DNA of 64,000 nucleotides, from NCBI GenBank assembly GCA_019636735.1, contig JAHBWY010000005.1, positions 92,117-156,116 on the forward strand, given 5' to 3'. The notes beneath the pieces were generated by a model that saw nothing but the letters and a program-made list of their open reading frames with translations, was not told the DNA's origin and did no database searches. This DNA is from Phycisphaeraceae bacterium. GTDB taxonomy: Bacteria; Planctomycetota; Phycisphaerae; Phycisphaerales; SM1A02. The position numbers and the translations under genes were made by a program. How positions within the stretch are numbered: the first letter of the stretch is position 1; each line of letters starts with the position of its first letter. Positions 1 to 9,877 of the stretch are shown here, in pieces.

Positions 1-2680
1 CCACATTGGCAATGGGTCCACTCGCCTGCGGCGCTGCGCCCGCCTGGCCTCCGGCGGCAGCCGACTCCTTGAGCGCCGTGGTTCCGGAGACCTTGGCGCC
101 GACATCGTTGCCAAGATCAAGCGCCACCTTCGAGTCAAGCGACAAGAGCGACACGGGCTGCTCGACACCTGGCGCCTTGACGAGCGCAATGTTCGTCGAC
201 TTCAGAGTCAGATGGACTTCAGGCAAGGTCACCTGACCCGCTTCAAGCGCCGCGCGCGGCACTTCCATCGGATCGACCGCGATGACGACCGGCGCGGGCG
301 TCGCCACGCGGAAGTCCTTCAGCCCGATTCCGTCAAGGAGCGCGTCAGTCAGAGTGGCGTTGACTGTCGTCTGATCGACTCGCACGCGCTCCGCATTCCA
401 GTCAACGCGGCTCGTGACACCCTGCGCGCCGTCGGCCAAGCGAATCTGCGCTGCACCGAGTTTCATGCTTCCGTCGAATCCGACGCCGAGGGTCGACTGG
501 GCAAGACCGAGCCCGAGCGAGCGAATCTGCTCGGAGACGGCGTGAAGCACGGCTGGCGCGCGGCTCCAGTCGATGGGGCCCACGGCGAGCGTGCCCTTCG
601 CGCTCACGCTTGCGGCATCGAACTTGGAGCCGCCGATGCCAGCCAAGCCGCCGAGTTCGGCATCCACGCGCGACATCACGCCATCGACTGCGGCCGAGGC
701 GGCGATCGTCGCGCCGCGGGCGAGCCCTGCGCTCTTGATCGTGGTTGCGATCTGCGAGAGGCCGATCGTTGTCTCATCACCAGCCGGGAGCGTGATCGCT
801 CCCTTCACGGCGATCGACGCATCGATGACCGCATCGTTCAACTGCCACTGTTCGTCGCGCCTCGGCAACCCGAGCGAAGTGATCGAGATCGTGGCAGGAA
901 CGGGCGCAGTGGCACGCACGCCCAGCGGGGCGAGCAGCTCAGGTGCCGCAGTCACTTCCACCGTTCCACGGCCATCTCGCAGCGAGCCGCTCGCCGGATC
1001 GACGACCACGGAAAGGTCAGCCTTCACGCGCTCGGTGCTCAAGTTGACCTCGATCGGCGCATCAGAACCACCCTTGGCGCTCGCAGTGAGATTGACCACG
1101 GGTCCGATGTCGCGCACGGGATCGATCACAACCGGACCGGTCTCCGTGAGGAAGGGGCGAAGGCTGGCGCTCGGGATTCCGCGCGCCTGCACCTCGGCGG
1201 TCATCGAGCGCGGATCGGTGGAGATGCCGGTCGCAGACGCGGGGTCGCGCGCCAGTTGGGCACGGACCATCAGCGAAGTCGGGCTGTCCGGTGTGTCCGC
1301 GGCGCCTCCGGGAGTGCTGACTCGACCGGAGAGATCCACCGCAAGGGAGAGCGGCGCATCGGCGCGCGGTGCATCGAGCACCACGCGCGAGGTGTCCACG
1401 GTCAGCATCAAGGGCCCCACCGGTGTGACCGCTCGCTCCACGCTCAGTCGCGCGGAACCTACAGCTTTCCCGAGCGTCATCGCCAGATCATCATTGAAGA
1501 GGTTCTCGAGCGAACCTTCACCCGACACCGATCCGCGCCCACTTCCCATCGTGGTCTCGGCGGCCACTGCGAAGGTCGCGCGACCGCCGGTGCCGATCGC
1601 AAAGTTCGCAACGATCCCCTCCGCAGAGAAGGGTTCATCGCCGCCCTTGATCGCGACTCGGCCACGCTCGATCGCGGCGGCCACCTGGCTCGCCGAAATG
1701 CCCATCGGACCCGAGGGATCTCGACCAAGCGTCAGTCGGCCGGCGAGTTCTCCCACCTCGATCTGCTCCCGTGTGGCCCCATCCACGGCGAAAGCCACGG
1801 CAACCGCGCCGCTCGCATCACGCGCGTCAAGCGAAAGATCGAACGATCGCAGCGAACTCGTCTGCCCGTCGTACCGAAGTGCAGTCTCCTTCATCGACAC
1901 CGAGGCGGTCCCCTTCATCGCGCCGACCGTGGGTGCACCGCTTGAGTCGAGAACGCCCTTGAGGTCTGCCTTGATCGCCATCGGTCCGGCAGGTCCGAGC
2001 GCCGCCGCACCACCGGTCGGGCTCGCTCCCGGCTTCAACGAGCCAAGGCGGCCATTCAGATCCGCCTGCACCGAACCATCCGCCGCAGCAAAGCGCACGC
2101 TCCCGCGGAAGTCGGAGAGGGCAATCGAACCTTCACTGCCCTGATCAATGATGAAGCTCGATGGATCGATCGTCAGTCGGACCACAAGACCCGAAGGCAG
2201 CGCCGGCGCTGGAGTGGTTCCTGAAGGAGTCGCTGGCGGCACGGGCTTCGGCGGCGTCGATGGCGTTGTGGCCGATGGTGGCGGGGTCTTGACGAGGCTT
2301 GCGAGACCGAGCGTGCCATCAGGTGCCTGCGAAGTCGTCACGGCCACGAGGGCCTCGACATCAAGTTCGCCCATCGGGTCGGTCATGAGCGAGAGGAGCG
2401 ATCGGTTCACCGCCACCACGGCGAAGATCTCGTTGCCGTTGGCGCGGTCACTGATTGTGAGCCCATCGATCTTCTGCGGGGCCGTCCAGCCGAATCGCAC
2501 GCGTGTCACCGAGACATCACCGTTGACCTGATCGCGCACAAGACCGGTGACGATGCGGCGACCGATGGTCATGCTGATCAGGGTCGGTGCGAGCGCGACG
2601 AGGATGACCAGCACCACCGCCACACCGACGACCCACCGAAGCCAGCGCCTTCCGCTCCGAGCCTGCGTTGAATTCTTCAT
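1..2680 (-). CDS. AsmA-like membrane-anchored protein, 3' end beyond window
   Basis: A single open frame on the minus strand runs from an ATG at 2680 to the left edge without a stop, about 893 codons, so the C-terminus is missing. GAGG lies 5 nt upstream of the ATG. Residues 12-32 form one N-terminal transmembrane anchor after a basic start (KNSTQARSGRRWLRW), followed by a Pro/Thr-rich linker near residues 135-165. The rest is a long, Ala/Gly/Ser/Val-rich, beta-type sequence with repeated short blocks such as VRLTIDPSS and VDLSGRVSTPGG. This matches the general look of AsmA/TamB-type or DUF748 proteins that span the periplasm and are linked to lipid transport or outer-membrane assembly. The family call is from architecture only. 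No operon partner is visible in the window. Confidence 0.7.
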   Translation of the reverse strand, partial: MKNSTQARSGRRWLRWVVGVAVVLVILVALAPTLISMTIGRRIVTGLVRDQVNGDVSVTRVRFGWTAPQKIDGLTISDRANGNEIFAVVAVNRSLLSLMTDPMGELDVEALVAVTTSQAPDGTLGLASLVKTPPPSATTPSTPPKPVPPATPSGTTPAPALPSGLVVRLTIDPSSFIIDQGSEGSIALSDFRGSVRFAAADGSVQADLNGRLGSLKPGASPTGGAAALGPAGPMAIKADLKGVLDSSGAPTVGAMKGTASVSMKETALRYDGQTSSLRSFDLSLDARDASGAVAVAFAVDGATREQIEVGELAGRLTLGRDPSGPMGISASQVAAAIERGRVAIKGGDEPFSAEGIVANFAIGTGGRATFAVAAETTMGSGRGSVSGEGSLENLFNDDLAMTLGKAVGSARLSVERAVTPVGPLMLTVDTSRVVLDAPRADAPLSLAVDLSGRVSTPGGAADTPDSPTSLMVRAQLARDPASATGISTDPRSMTAEVQARGIPSASLRPFLTETGPVVIDPVRDIGPVVNLTASAKGGSDAPIEVNLSTERVKADLSVVVDPASGSLRDGRGTVEVTAAPELLAPLGVRATAPVPATISITSLGLPRRDEQWQLNDAVIDASIAVKGAITLPAGDETTIGLSQIATTIKSAGLARGATIAASAAVDGVMSRVDAELGGLAGIGGSKFDAASVSAKGTLAVGPIDWSRAPAVLHAVSEQIRSLGLGLAQSTLGVGFDGSMKLGAAQIRLADGAQGVTSRVDWNAERVRVDQTTVNATLTDALLDGIGLKDFRVATPAPVVIAVDPMEVPRAALEAGQVTLPEVHLTLKSTNIALVKAPGVEQPVSLLSLDSKVALDLGNDVGAKVSGTTALKESAAAGGQAGAAPQASGPIANV

Positions 2681-2877
2681 GGCATCCTCAGGTTACCCCG
2701 GCCATGACGCGCGCAAGCGGCCGAGGGCGAAGTCCCTGACCGGCCTGCGGCAATCAGATTCCCGCGCCCATGCATCGGCGTGACCGGCCCCGTCCCGAAG
2801 TCGCGAGCGGCAGCCGCGGTGCCCTCGGTTGGCCGGATTCCGGCGCTCGTCGTCACCGGGTCGCACACCGAGCTCGA

Positions 2878-4152
2878 TCAATCAACCAGCGCCGGCTCCT
2901 TCGCCGTGGGCGGCGGCGCGGCGTTGGCCAGCATCCGGTCGACCGCGAGCCTTGCGAGCCGCTTGGCGTCGGGGTGCACACGGATCTCGTTGACGACGCG
3001 CCCTTCTGCGAGGTGATCGAGCACCCACAGGAGATGCGCCTGATCGATTCGGTACATGGTGGTGCAGAGGCACTGGCAGTCGCTCAGGATGCGCACGCGC
3101 ACACCGCGCTCCGCCGCCTGCCGGGCGAGGCGATTCACGAGGTGCACCTCGGTGCCCACCGCCCATGATGACCCGGGCGGCGCCGATTCGATCTCGCGGA
3201 TGATGAACTCGGTGCTTCCCACCTTGTCCGCGATCTCGACCACCTCCTGACAGCACTCCGGGTGAACAAGCACCGTCTCCACACCCGACTCCTGCCGCGC
3301 CTGCGCCACATGCTCGGGTCGGAAGAGTTTGTGCACCGAGCAGTGACCCGCCCACAGCAGGATGGTGGCGTGGCGAATCGTCTCGGGCGAGAGGCCGCCG
3401 AGCTCCTTCTTCGGATCCCACACGGCCATGTCAGCACGCTTGGCCGAGCGTGAGGCGGCGGTCTTCTTCGATGCGCCCGGTTCGCTCGGGCTCCTGGAGC
3501 CCTGCGCCTTGGCGCGCTCCGCGTCGATCTCGCTGATGAATCCCGCTCGTCGAGCCGTGTTGCGCCCGAGGTGTTGATCGGGCATGAAGAGAAGCTTGAT
3601 GCGCTCGCCCCGCCGCTTCGGAGTCTCGCCGCCACGGAGCGCCCAGTCGAAGACCTGCGCCGCATTGCTGCTGGTGCAGCAGGCGCCGCCGCGCTCTCCG
3701 ACGAAGGCCTTCACCGCGGCGCTTGAGTTGACATAGGTGATCGGAATGATGCGGACCGAGTCGTCGTCGATGGTGGCGTGGAGCTCCTCCCAAGCGGTGA
3801 TGGCGTCCTCATAGTCGGCCATGTCCGCCATGCTGCACCCGGCGGAGAGGTCGGGCAGGATGACGCGGACCCGATCCTCGGTCAGGATGTCCGCCGTCTC
3901 CGCCATGAAGTGGACTCCACAGAAGACGATCCACTCCGTGCCGCGCTTCGGCACCTCGGCGGCGGCCAGTTGGCTCAACTTCAGACTGTCGCCGGTGAGA
4001 TCGGCATGGCGGACGACATCATCCTGCTGGTAGTGATGCCCAAGAATGAGGAGTCGACCTCCCAATTCGCGGCGCCGCGCGGTGATGGCGCTGCTGAGGT
4101 CGTCATCGCTCATCATCCTGTACTTCTCGGGAATCGCGGGTTGCCAGAGCAT
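2878..4152 (-). CDS. nadA: Quinolinate synthase NadA
   Basis: Quinolinate synthase condenses iminoaspartate with dihydroxyacetone phosphate in NAD synthesis, using a [4Fe-4S] cluster. The 424-residue product begins at MLWQPAIPEKYR; GGAG lies 7 nt upstream of this ATG, which beats a longer in-frame start at 4227. Family motifs are ILGHHYQQDDV, the three cluster-cysteine contexts VFCGVHFMAETAD, LLWAGHCSVHK and HPECCQEV, and SNAAQVFDWAL. Compared with typical NadA (about 300-370 residues) there is a basic, low-complexity insertion (EPGASKKTAASRSAKRAD) before the second cluster cysteine. The gene is divergent from ispE with a 133-nt gap. nadB and nadC are not in the window. Confidence 0.95.
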   Translation of the reverse strand: MLWQPAIPEKYRMMSDDDLSSAITARRRELGGRLLILGHHYQQDDVVRHADLTGDSLKLSQLAAAEVPKRGTEWIVFCGVHFMAETADILTEDRVRVILPDLSAGCSMADMADYEDAITAWEELHATIDDDSVRIIPITYVNSSAAVKAFVGERGGACCTSSNAAQVFDWALRGGETPKRRGERIKLLFMPDQHLGRNTARRAGFISEIDAERAKAQGSRSPSEPGASKKTAASRSAKRADMAVWDPKKELGGLSPETIRHATILLWAGHCSVHKLFRPEHVAQARQESGVETVLVHPECCQEVVEIADKVGSTEFIIREIESAPPGSSWAVGTEVHLVNRLARQAAERGVRVRILSDCQCLCTTMYRIDQAHLLWVLDHLAEGRVVNEIRVHPDAKRLARLAVDRMLANAAPPPTAKEPALVD

Positions 4153-4285
4153 GAAGCATCTCCGAGGGCGAAGATTGTAGCGCCCAGGCGCGCATGAAGT
4201 TCGCGCCATACGCTTCGCACGCCCCAAGGTGGGCTGCCGAATGCATCGCCCTCCCAGGTCGCCCCCCTCAATCCCGCTTCAGTTC

Positions 4286-5245
4286 ATGACCGTTCGAAGA
4301 ACCATCACGCTGGCCGCTCCTGCAAAAGTGAACCTTGCGCTCTCCGTGGGCGCGCCGTCCCCGGCTCACGGCGGTCTTCATCCCATCTCAAGCTGGATGG
4401 TCACCGTCGATCTCGTCGACGACCTGACACTCACGCGCCTGGAGGACGACGGACTCTCCATGTACGCCATCCTGTGGGCGGAGGATGCCAAGCGCCGGAG
4501 CGAGATCGACTGGTCCGTCACGCGCGACCTCGCCGTGCGCGCCCACCAGGCGGTCGAGGCGCATGTCGGACGCCAGTTGCCCATCAAGATGAAGCTTGAG
4601 AAGCGCATTCCCGTCGGCGGCGGTCTCGGCGGCGGCAGTTCGAACGCCGCGGCGATGCTGCGCGGAGTGAACGAGCTCTTCGACCTCGGCCTCGACCAAT
4701 TGACGCTGACGCGACTCGGCGCCTCGCTCGGCTCCGATGTTCCCTTTCTTGTGCGCGGTGGAAGTGCGCTCGTCGAAGGCGTGGGCGAGGCGCTCGAGCA
4801 TCATGCGCAGGTTCCCGAGCTGCACATGGTGCTGGTCCTTCCCGAGGCCGCGTGTCCGACGGGACCTGTCTACGGCGCCTTTGATCGACTGCGTCCGGGC
4901 GCCGATCTTGACGCAGCGCGGGTGCGGGCGCTCGCGCGCACGGCGCTCGAGGCCGCCATGCCCGGCGGGCATGAAGGAAGCGCCCGCGCCCCACTCGATG
5001 TGGCGCTCCCCTTCAATGACCTTGCGGCACCGGCCTTCGAGATAGCGCCCTCGCTCGCCGAGGATGCGGCGGAGATCGCCGAGATCGTGGAGCGGCCTGT
5101 GCATGTGAGTGGCAGCGGCTCGACGCTCTTCTTCCTGTGCAGTGGCCGACTCGAAGCGGAGCTTCTGGCCGAGGCGGTCGTCCAGAGGCTCCATCTCCCC
5201 GCTGTGGCGGTGAAATCGACGGCCACACCGGGATTCCGCGGCTGA
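4286..5245 (+). CDS. ispE: 4-diphosphocytidyl-2-C-methyl-D-erythritol kinase IspE
   Basis: IspE is the GHMP kinase that phosphorylates CDP-methylerythritol in the non-mevalonate isoprenoid pathway. The 319-residue product starts at MTVRRTITLAAPAKVN. The substrate-binding start APAKVNLALSVG, the ATP-loop PVGGGLGGGSSNAAAM, LGSDVPFLVRGG and the C-terminal GSGSTLFF block are all visible in the order expected for the family. An in-frame ATG at 4229 would add a Pro/Arg-rich head unlike the family, so 4286 is preferred. No clear Shine-Dalgarno is present. The HxxSSWM segment replaces the usual 'DGYH.L' block with GGLHPISSW. Confidence 0.93.
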   Translation: MTVRRTITLAAPAKVNLALSVGAPSPAHGGLHPISSWMVTVDLVDDLTLTRLEDDGLSMYAILWAEDAKRRSEIDWSVTRDLAVRAHQAVEAHVGRQLPIKMKLEKRIPVGGGLGGGSSNAAAMLRGVNELFDLGLDQLTLTRLGASLGSDVPFLVRGGSALVEGVGEALEHHAQVPELHMVLVLPEAACPTGPVYGAFDRLRPGADLDAARVRALARTALEAAMPGGHEGSARAPLDVALPFNDLAAPAFEIAPSLAEDAAEIAEIVERPVHVSGSGSTLFFLCSGRLEAELLAEAVVQRLHLPAVAVKSTATPGFRG

Positions 5246-5297
5246 TCGAGTCACTCGCGGGGGAAGGCCGCGCCCTGCGGTAGTCTCTCTCCTCCCC

Positions 5298-7061
5298 ATG
5301 ACTGACTCCACGCACGGCCCGCACTCTTCTTCAAAGCCCTTCGTCCCCGCCGGTCTCGACGCCACCCACTGGGAGTCGCTCGAACCTCTCTATCGCTCAC
5401 TTCTTGAGCGGCCGCTCAGGTGCGCCGGCTGCCTTGAGCAGCTCATCCTCGATCGAAGCGAGCTCGACGCCTTCGCCAGCGAAGCGGAGGCGAACGCCTA
5501 CATTCGAATGACCTGCTTCACCGACGACGCCGAGGCCAAGGCGCGCTTCCTCCAGTTCATCGAGAAGGTCGATCCTCAGCTCAAGAAAGTTGGCTTTGAA
5601 CTCGATCGGCGGATCGCCGAGAGCCCCTTCGCCAAGGACCTCAACCAGGCGCGCTACGGCGTGCTGCTGCGTGCGCTCCGACAGAGCGTCCGACTCTTCC
5701 GCGCCGAGAACATCCCGATCGAGACGGAGCTCACCAAGCTCGATCAGCAGTACAGCGAAATCAACGGCGCCATGACTGTGGAGTTTGAAGGTCGTGAGCA
5801 GACGATGCCCCAGATGGCGCGCTACCTCGAGGTGACCGACCGATCGGTGCGCGAGGGGAGTTGGCGAGCGACGGCCGAACGACGGCTTCGCGACGCCGAT
5901 CGCATCAGCGTCATCTACGACCAGATGATCAAGCTCCGGTCGCAACTGGCACGCAACGCCGGATTCGACAACTTCCGTGACTACCAGCATCAACGGTTGC
6001 ATCGCTTCGATTACACCCCCGCCGATTGCGAGACCTTCCACACCGCAGTCGAGCAGGTGTGGGTGCCCGTGCTGCGGCGACTGAATGCGGAGCGAACGCG
6101 AGTGCTGGGCCTTCCCGCCCTTCGGCCATGGGACTTGAAGGTCGACATCCACGGGCGTGCGCCGCTGCGTCCATTCGACGGCGCCGACGATCTCGTCGAG
6201 CGAACCTCGAAGGCGTTTCACCGAATGGATGGCGAGCTGGGGCGGATGTTCGACTCGATGCGGGGCGGCGGCTGCCTCGATCTCGACTCGCGCAAGGGCA
6301 AGGCCCCCGGCGGCTATCAGTATCAGCGTCAGTACTCGCGCTCGCCCTTCATCTTCATGAACGCGGCGGGTCTGCAGCGCGACCTTGAAACGATGGTGCA
6401 CGAGGCGGGGCACGCTTTCCACTCCATCCTCTGCAAGGACGATCCGATCCTCGCGTATCGCGGCAGCCCCATGGAGTTTGCGGAGGTCGCCTCGATGAGC
6501 ATGGAGCTGCTGACCTTCCCCGTGCTCGATGAGTTCTACAGCGAGGGTGATGCCAATCGAGCTCGCCGCGGCCTGCTTGAGAACCTCGCGACGATGGTGC
6601 CGTGGATTGCGCAGATCGACGCCTTCCAGCACTGGGTCTACATGAACCCCGGACACTCGCACGACGAGCGCGCCGCCGAGTGGCTCCGACTCAATCGCCG
6701 CTTCGGCCCGACGGTCGATTACAGCGGACTCGAAGAGGTGGAGCGCACGGCGTGGCAGCGGCAACTCCATCTCTTCGGCGTGCCCTTCTATTACATCGAG
6801 TACGGCATCGCGCAGCTTGGCGCTCTCCAGCTCTGGCTGCGCTCCCGACGCGATCCCGCTGCGGCGCTCGCCGGCTACAAGCGAGCCCTGGCGCTCGGCG
6901 GTTCGCAGCCGCTGCCCAAGCTCTTCGAGGCGGCAGGCATCCGCTTCGAGTTCGGCCCCGCCATCATGCGCGAGCTCCAGGATGAAGTCTCGCGCGAACT
7001 CGAGCGCACGGCGCCAGCGTCCGTCGCCGCCGCAACCCGCAACACTCCCCACCACTCATGA
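5298..7061 (+). CDS. M3-family oligoendopeptidase
   Basis: A zinc metallopeptidase of the M3 (thimet/oligoendopeptidase F-like) family, 587 residues, probably cytoplasmic because there is no signal peptide. The zinc site MVHEAGHAFHSIL carries HExGH, and the third ligand glutamate lies downstream in MEFAEVASMSMELL. The length is usual for the family. There is no Shine-Dalgarno; a TAGTCT box (5281-5286) sits 11 nt before the ATG, suggesting a very short leader. The stop overlaps the next start by 4 nt (ATGA), so the peptidase and the saccharopine-dehydrogenase-like gene are probably translated as a coupled pair. Likely role is turnover of cytoplasmic oligopeptides. Confidence 0.9.
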   Translation: MTDSTHGPHSSSKPFVPAGLDATHWESLEPLYRSLLERPLRCAGCLEQLILDRSELDAFASEAEANAYIRMTCFTDDAEAKARFLQFIEKVDPQLKKVGFELDRRIAESPFAKDLNQARYGVLLRALRQSVRLFRAENIPIETELTKLDQQYSEINGAMTVEFEGREQTMPQMARYLEVTDRSVREGSWRATAERRLRDADRISVIYDQMIKLRSQLARNAGFDNFRDYQHQRLHRFDYTPADCETFHTAVEQVWVPVLRRLNAERTRVLGLPALRPWDLKVDIHGRAPLRPFDGADDLVERTSKAFHRMDGELGRMFDSMRGGGCLDLDSRKGKAPGGYQYQRQYSRSPFIFMNAAGLQRDLETMVHEAGHAFHSILCKDDPILAYRGSPMEFAEVASMSMELLTFPVLDEFYSEGDANRARRGLLENLATMVPWIAQIDAFQHWVYMNPGHSHDERAAEWLRLNRRFGPTVDYSGLEEVERTAWQRQLHLFGVPFYYIEYGIAQLGALQLWLRSRRDPAAALAGYKRALALGGSQPLPKLFEAAGIRFEFGPAIMRELQDEVSRELERTAPASVAAATRNTPHHS

Positions 7062-8134
7062 AGCCTGTCGTTGTGCTCGGGTCCGGCAAGATCGGCCGGA
7101 CGGTGATTTCGTTCCTTCAAGGCAGCGGCGACTACGCCGTCACCGCGGTTGATCATGCGCCGGCGCTGCTGGAAGAGGCCGCTCGCCTTGCGCCCGGATG
7201 CCGGACCGCGACCGCCACATTCGATGACGCCGCGGCACTCGATCGCGTGCTCAAGGGTGCCTTCGCGGTGATCAGTTGCGCCCCTTTCTTCTGCAATGAG
7301 TTGATTGCCACGCGAGCCAAGGCCGCGGGCGTGCACTACCTCGATCTCACCGAGGATGTCAAGGTGACGAAGGCGGTGAAGGCGCTCGCCCAAGGCGCGG
7401 CGACAGCCTTCATTCCCCAGTGCGGCCTCGCGCCGGGGTTCATCACGATTGCCGCGACGCATGTCATCGAGGGCATCGATGAGCTGCACGAGGTTCGCAT
7501 GCGCACCGGCGCGCTGCCCGAGCATCCGAACAACGCGCTCAAGTACAACCTGACCTGGTCGACCGACGGCTTGATCAACGAGTACATCCAGCCCTGCGAA
7601 ACGGTCATCGATGGCAGCCTGACCCTGGTGCCGGCGCTCGAGGGGATGGAGCGCGTCATGATCGGCGGGATCGAGCTCGAAGCGTTCAATACGAGCGGTG
7701 GGCTCGGAACCTTCGCCGAGACGCTCGCGGGCAAGGTTCGTCACCTCAACTACAAGACAATGCGCTATCCCGGCCACAACGCCGTGATGAAGCTGCTTCT
7801 GCATGATCTTCGCTTCCGCGAGCACCCCGATGAGCTCAAGCAGGTGCTGGAGCGCTCCATTCCGAGCACGCATCAGGACATCGTGGCGATCTTCACCAGC
7901 GCGATCGGTCAGGCGGCGGGCCGGCTCGTTCAGCGCTCCTACGCGAAGATCATTCGTCACGCGGTCATCGGCGGCCACCACTGGACGGCCATCCAGATCA
8001 CGACGGCGGCAGGCATCTGCGCCATGCTCGACCTTCTGCGCGAAGGGAAGGTTCCCCAGCGCGGCTTCGTTCGCAATGAAGATGCAAGCTACGCCGATTT
8101 CATCGCGAATCGCTTCGGCCAGCACTACGCCTGA
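7058..8134 (+). CDS. Saccharopine dehydrogenase-like NAD(P)-binding protein
   Basis: A 358-residue protein with an N-terminal Rossmann nucleotide-binding start (PVVVLGSGKIGRTVISFL) and the family blocks VISCAPFFCNELIATRAK, AGVHYLDLTEDV and CGLAPGFITIAA typical of saccharopine dehydrogenase / lysine-ketoglutarate reductase type proteins. The C-terminal half contains YPGHNAVMKLLL and GGHHWTAIQITTAAG, which fit the same family. It may act on saccharopine or a related imine-derived amino acid; the exact substrate cannot be read. It overlaps the upstream M3 peptidase by 4 nt. A PLP decarboxylase follows after 102 nt, so the trio may work in amino-acid turnover, but that is inference. Confidence 0.85.
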   Translation: MKPVVVLGSGKIGRTVISFLQGSGDYAVTAVDHAPALLEEAARLAPGCRTATATFDDAAALDRVLKGAFAVISCAPFFCNELIATRAKAAGVHYLDLTEDVKVTKAVKALAQGAATAFIPQCGLAPGFITIAATHVIEGIDELHEVRMRTGALPEHPNNALKYNLTWSTDGLINEYIQPCETVIDGSLTLVPALEGMERVMIGGIELEAFNTSGGLGTFAETLAGKVRHLNYKTMRYPGHNAVMKLLLHDLRFREHPDELKQVLERSIPSTHQDIVAIFTSAIGQAAGRLVQRSYAKIIRHAVIGGHHWTAIQITTAAGICAMLDLLREGKVPQRGFVRNEDASYADFIANRFGQHYA

Positions 8135-8236
8135 ATCGACGGGGCCCCTTGGTGAGAGTCGCCTGCGACCACAGACGCGCCAGGCACCCCGGCCCGGCCT
8201 CTCACCGATGACCATGGCGACAGCACGGACAAACCA

Positions 8237-9817
8237 GTGACCGCCAACGCTCCACGACGCCCGCACGAGCGCTCCTCCTTTCGCGAGGAGGCGCATGCGC
8301 TCGTCGATTGGATCGCCGACTACATGCAGCGGGTCGAGTCACTGCCGGTGCTCAGCCGCGCCGAACCGGGCGAGATTCGCGCCGCGTTGCCGGCAAAGCC
8401 GCCGGAGCATGGCGAGAGCTTTGATCGAGTGCTCGCCGACATCGATCGCGTGATCCTGCCGGGCGTCACCCACTGGCAGAGCCCGAACTTCTTCGGGTTC
8501 TTCCCCGCCAATGCGAGCGGGCCGGCGATTCTCGGCGAACTTCTCAGTGCAGGCCTCGGCGTGCAGGGCATGCTCTGGTCGACAAGTCCCGCGTGCACCG
8601 AACTCGAGCAGCTCGTGCTCGATTGGCTCGTTGACATGATGGGACTGCCCGCGCGGTTTCGCAATGATGGGGGCGAGCGCGCCGCCGATGTCGGGAGCGA
8701 TGGCAGACACGGCCCAGATCGCGTGCGCGGCGGCGGCGTGATCCAGGACACCGCGTCAAGTGCACTGCTCTGCGCGATCATCGCGGCGCGAGAGCGAACG
8801 AGTGGTTTCGCCATCGATGCCGGTGGTGTCGGGGCGTGGCCCAAGCCGCTCGTCGCCTACGCGAGCAGCGAGACCCACAGTTCGTTCGTCAAGGATCTCC
8901 GCATTGCGGGCCTTGGGGCTTCAAGCCTCCGCGCCGTCGCTGTCGATGCGTCCCGGGCGATGAGCCCGCACGCGCTCGAAGCGGCGATTATCGAGGACAA
9001 GGCTGCGGGGCGAGAGCCCTTCTTCATCTGCGCGACCGTCGGCACCACCTCCACTCATGCGATGGACCCCGTTCCACGCCTTGCCGAAGTGGCGCAACGG
9101 CATGGCTGCTGGCTGCATGTCGACGCTGCGCACGCGGGCAGCGCCGCCATCTGTCCGGAGTTCCGCTGGATTGCCCACGGCGCCGAGCATGCGGACAGTT
9201 GGTCCTTCAACCCGCACAAGTGGATGGGCGTGAACTTCGATTGCTCGGTCCTGTGGGTCGCCGATCGCGCCACGCTCGTGCGTGCGCTCTCCGTGCTGCC
9301 GGAATACTTGCGCAATCGCGCGACCGAGAGCGGCAAGGTCGTCGACTACCGCGACTGGCAAGTTCCGCTCGGTCGGCGATTCCGCTCACTCAAGCTCTGG
9401 TTCGTGATCCGGCACTTCGGAGTCGAAGGCCTGCGAGCCATCATCCGCGAGCATGTGCGACTGGCCCAGCTTCTGCGCTCGTGGGTCGAGGCCGATCCGG
9501 AGTGGGAAGTGATGGCGCCGACTCCGCTCTCGCTCCTCTGCTTGCGCTACCGAGGCCGCGCGCCGGCAGTGAGCCGCGCCGGGGCAACGGGCGCTTCGAC
9601 CGACTCCACCACGCCGCCCGCCACGCTCGATGCCATCAACGAGGCGATCATGCATCGCGTGAATGGAAGCGGGAAGGCCTTCCTGACTCACACCCGCGTT
9701 GATGGCGCTTTCGTCATGCGCGTCTCGATCGGGGCGCTCTCCGTGCAGGAGGCGCATGTCCGGGCGCTGTGGGCGCTCCTGCGGGAGTCGGCCTCAGCAG
9801 GCACCGCGACCGCGTGA
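8237..9817 (+). CDS. Group II PLP-dependent amino-acid decarboxylase (aromatic-L-amino-acid type)
   Basis: A 526-residue fold-type I pyridoxal-phosphate enzyme. The PLP lysine is in SFNPHKWMGVNFDC, the PLP-stacking/Asp region in WLHVDAAHAGSAA, and the N-terminal family block in THWQSPNFFGFFPANAS. This pattern is that of aromatic-L-amino-acid / tyrosine / tryptophan decarboxylases; the true substrate is not decided by these motifs. Translation appears to start at GTG 8237, since the nearby ATGs at 8208 and 8214 are out of frame. An Arg/Asp/Gly-rich insertion (residues about 143-168) lies just before the GGGVIQDTAS loop and is unusual. The C-terminal residues become Ala/Thr-rich. No Shine-Dalgarno is visible. 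Confidence 0.9.
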   Translation: MTANAPRRPHERSSFREEAHALVDWIADYMQRVESLPVLSRAEPGEIRAALPAKPPEHGESFDRVLADIDRVILPGVTHWQSPNFFGFFPANASGPAILGELLSAGLGVQGMLWSTSPACTELEQLVLDWLVDMMGLPARFRNDGGERAADVGSDGRHGPDRVRGGGVIQDTASSALLCAIIAARERTSGFAIDAGGVGAWPKPLVAYASSETHSSFVKDLRIAGLGASSLRAVAVDASRAMSPHALEAAIIEDKAAGREPFFICATVGTTSTHAMDPVPRLAEVAQRHGCWLHVDAAHAGSAAICPEFRWIAHGAEHADSWSFNPHKWMGVNFDCSVLWVADRATLVRALSVLPEYLRNRATESGKVVDYRDWQVPLGRRFRSLKLWFVIRHFGVEGLRAIIREHVRLAQLLRSWVEADPEWEVMAPTPLSLLCLRYRGRAPAVSRAGATGASTDSTTPPATLDAINEAIMHRVNGSGKAFLTHTRVDGAFVMRVSIGALSVQEAHVRALWALLRESASAGTATA

Positions 9818-9877
9818 ATCCGCGTGTCAGATCGACGCCATGCGGCGGCGATGATGCCATGATGCAATGATGCGACG

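Noticed and set aside
212..2144. Long plus-strand open frames at 212-1945 and 573-2144
   Set aside because: They are antisense to the continuous minus-strand AsmA-like gene; the first is codon-aligned with it and both have His/Arg- or Ala/Ser-rich shadow composition without motifs.
5397..7055. Minus-strand 552-residue frame opposite the M3 peptidase
   Set aside because: It is codon-aligned antisense to a gene with a full HExGH zinc site, a common artefact at high GC.
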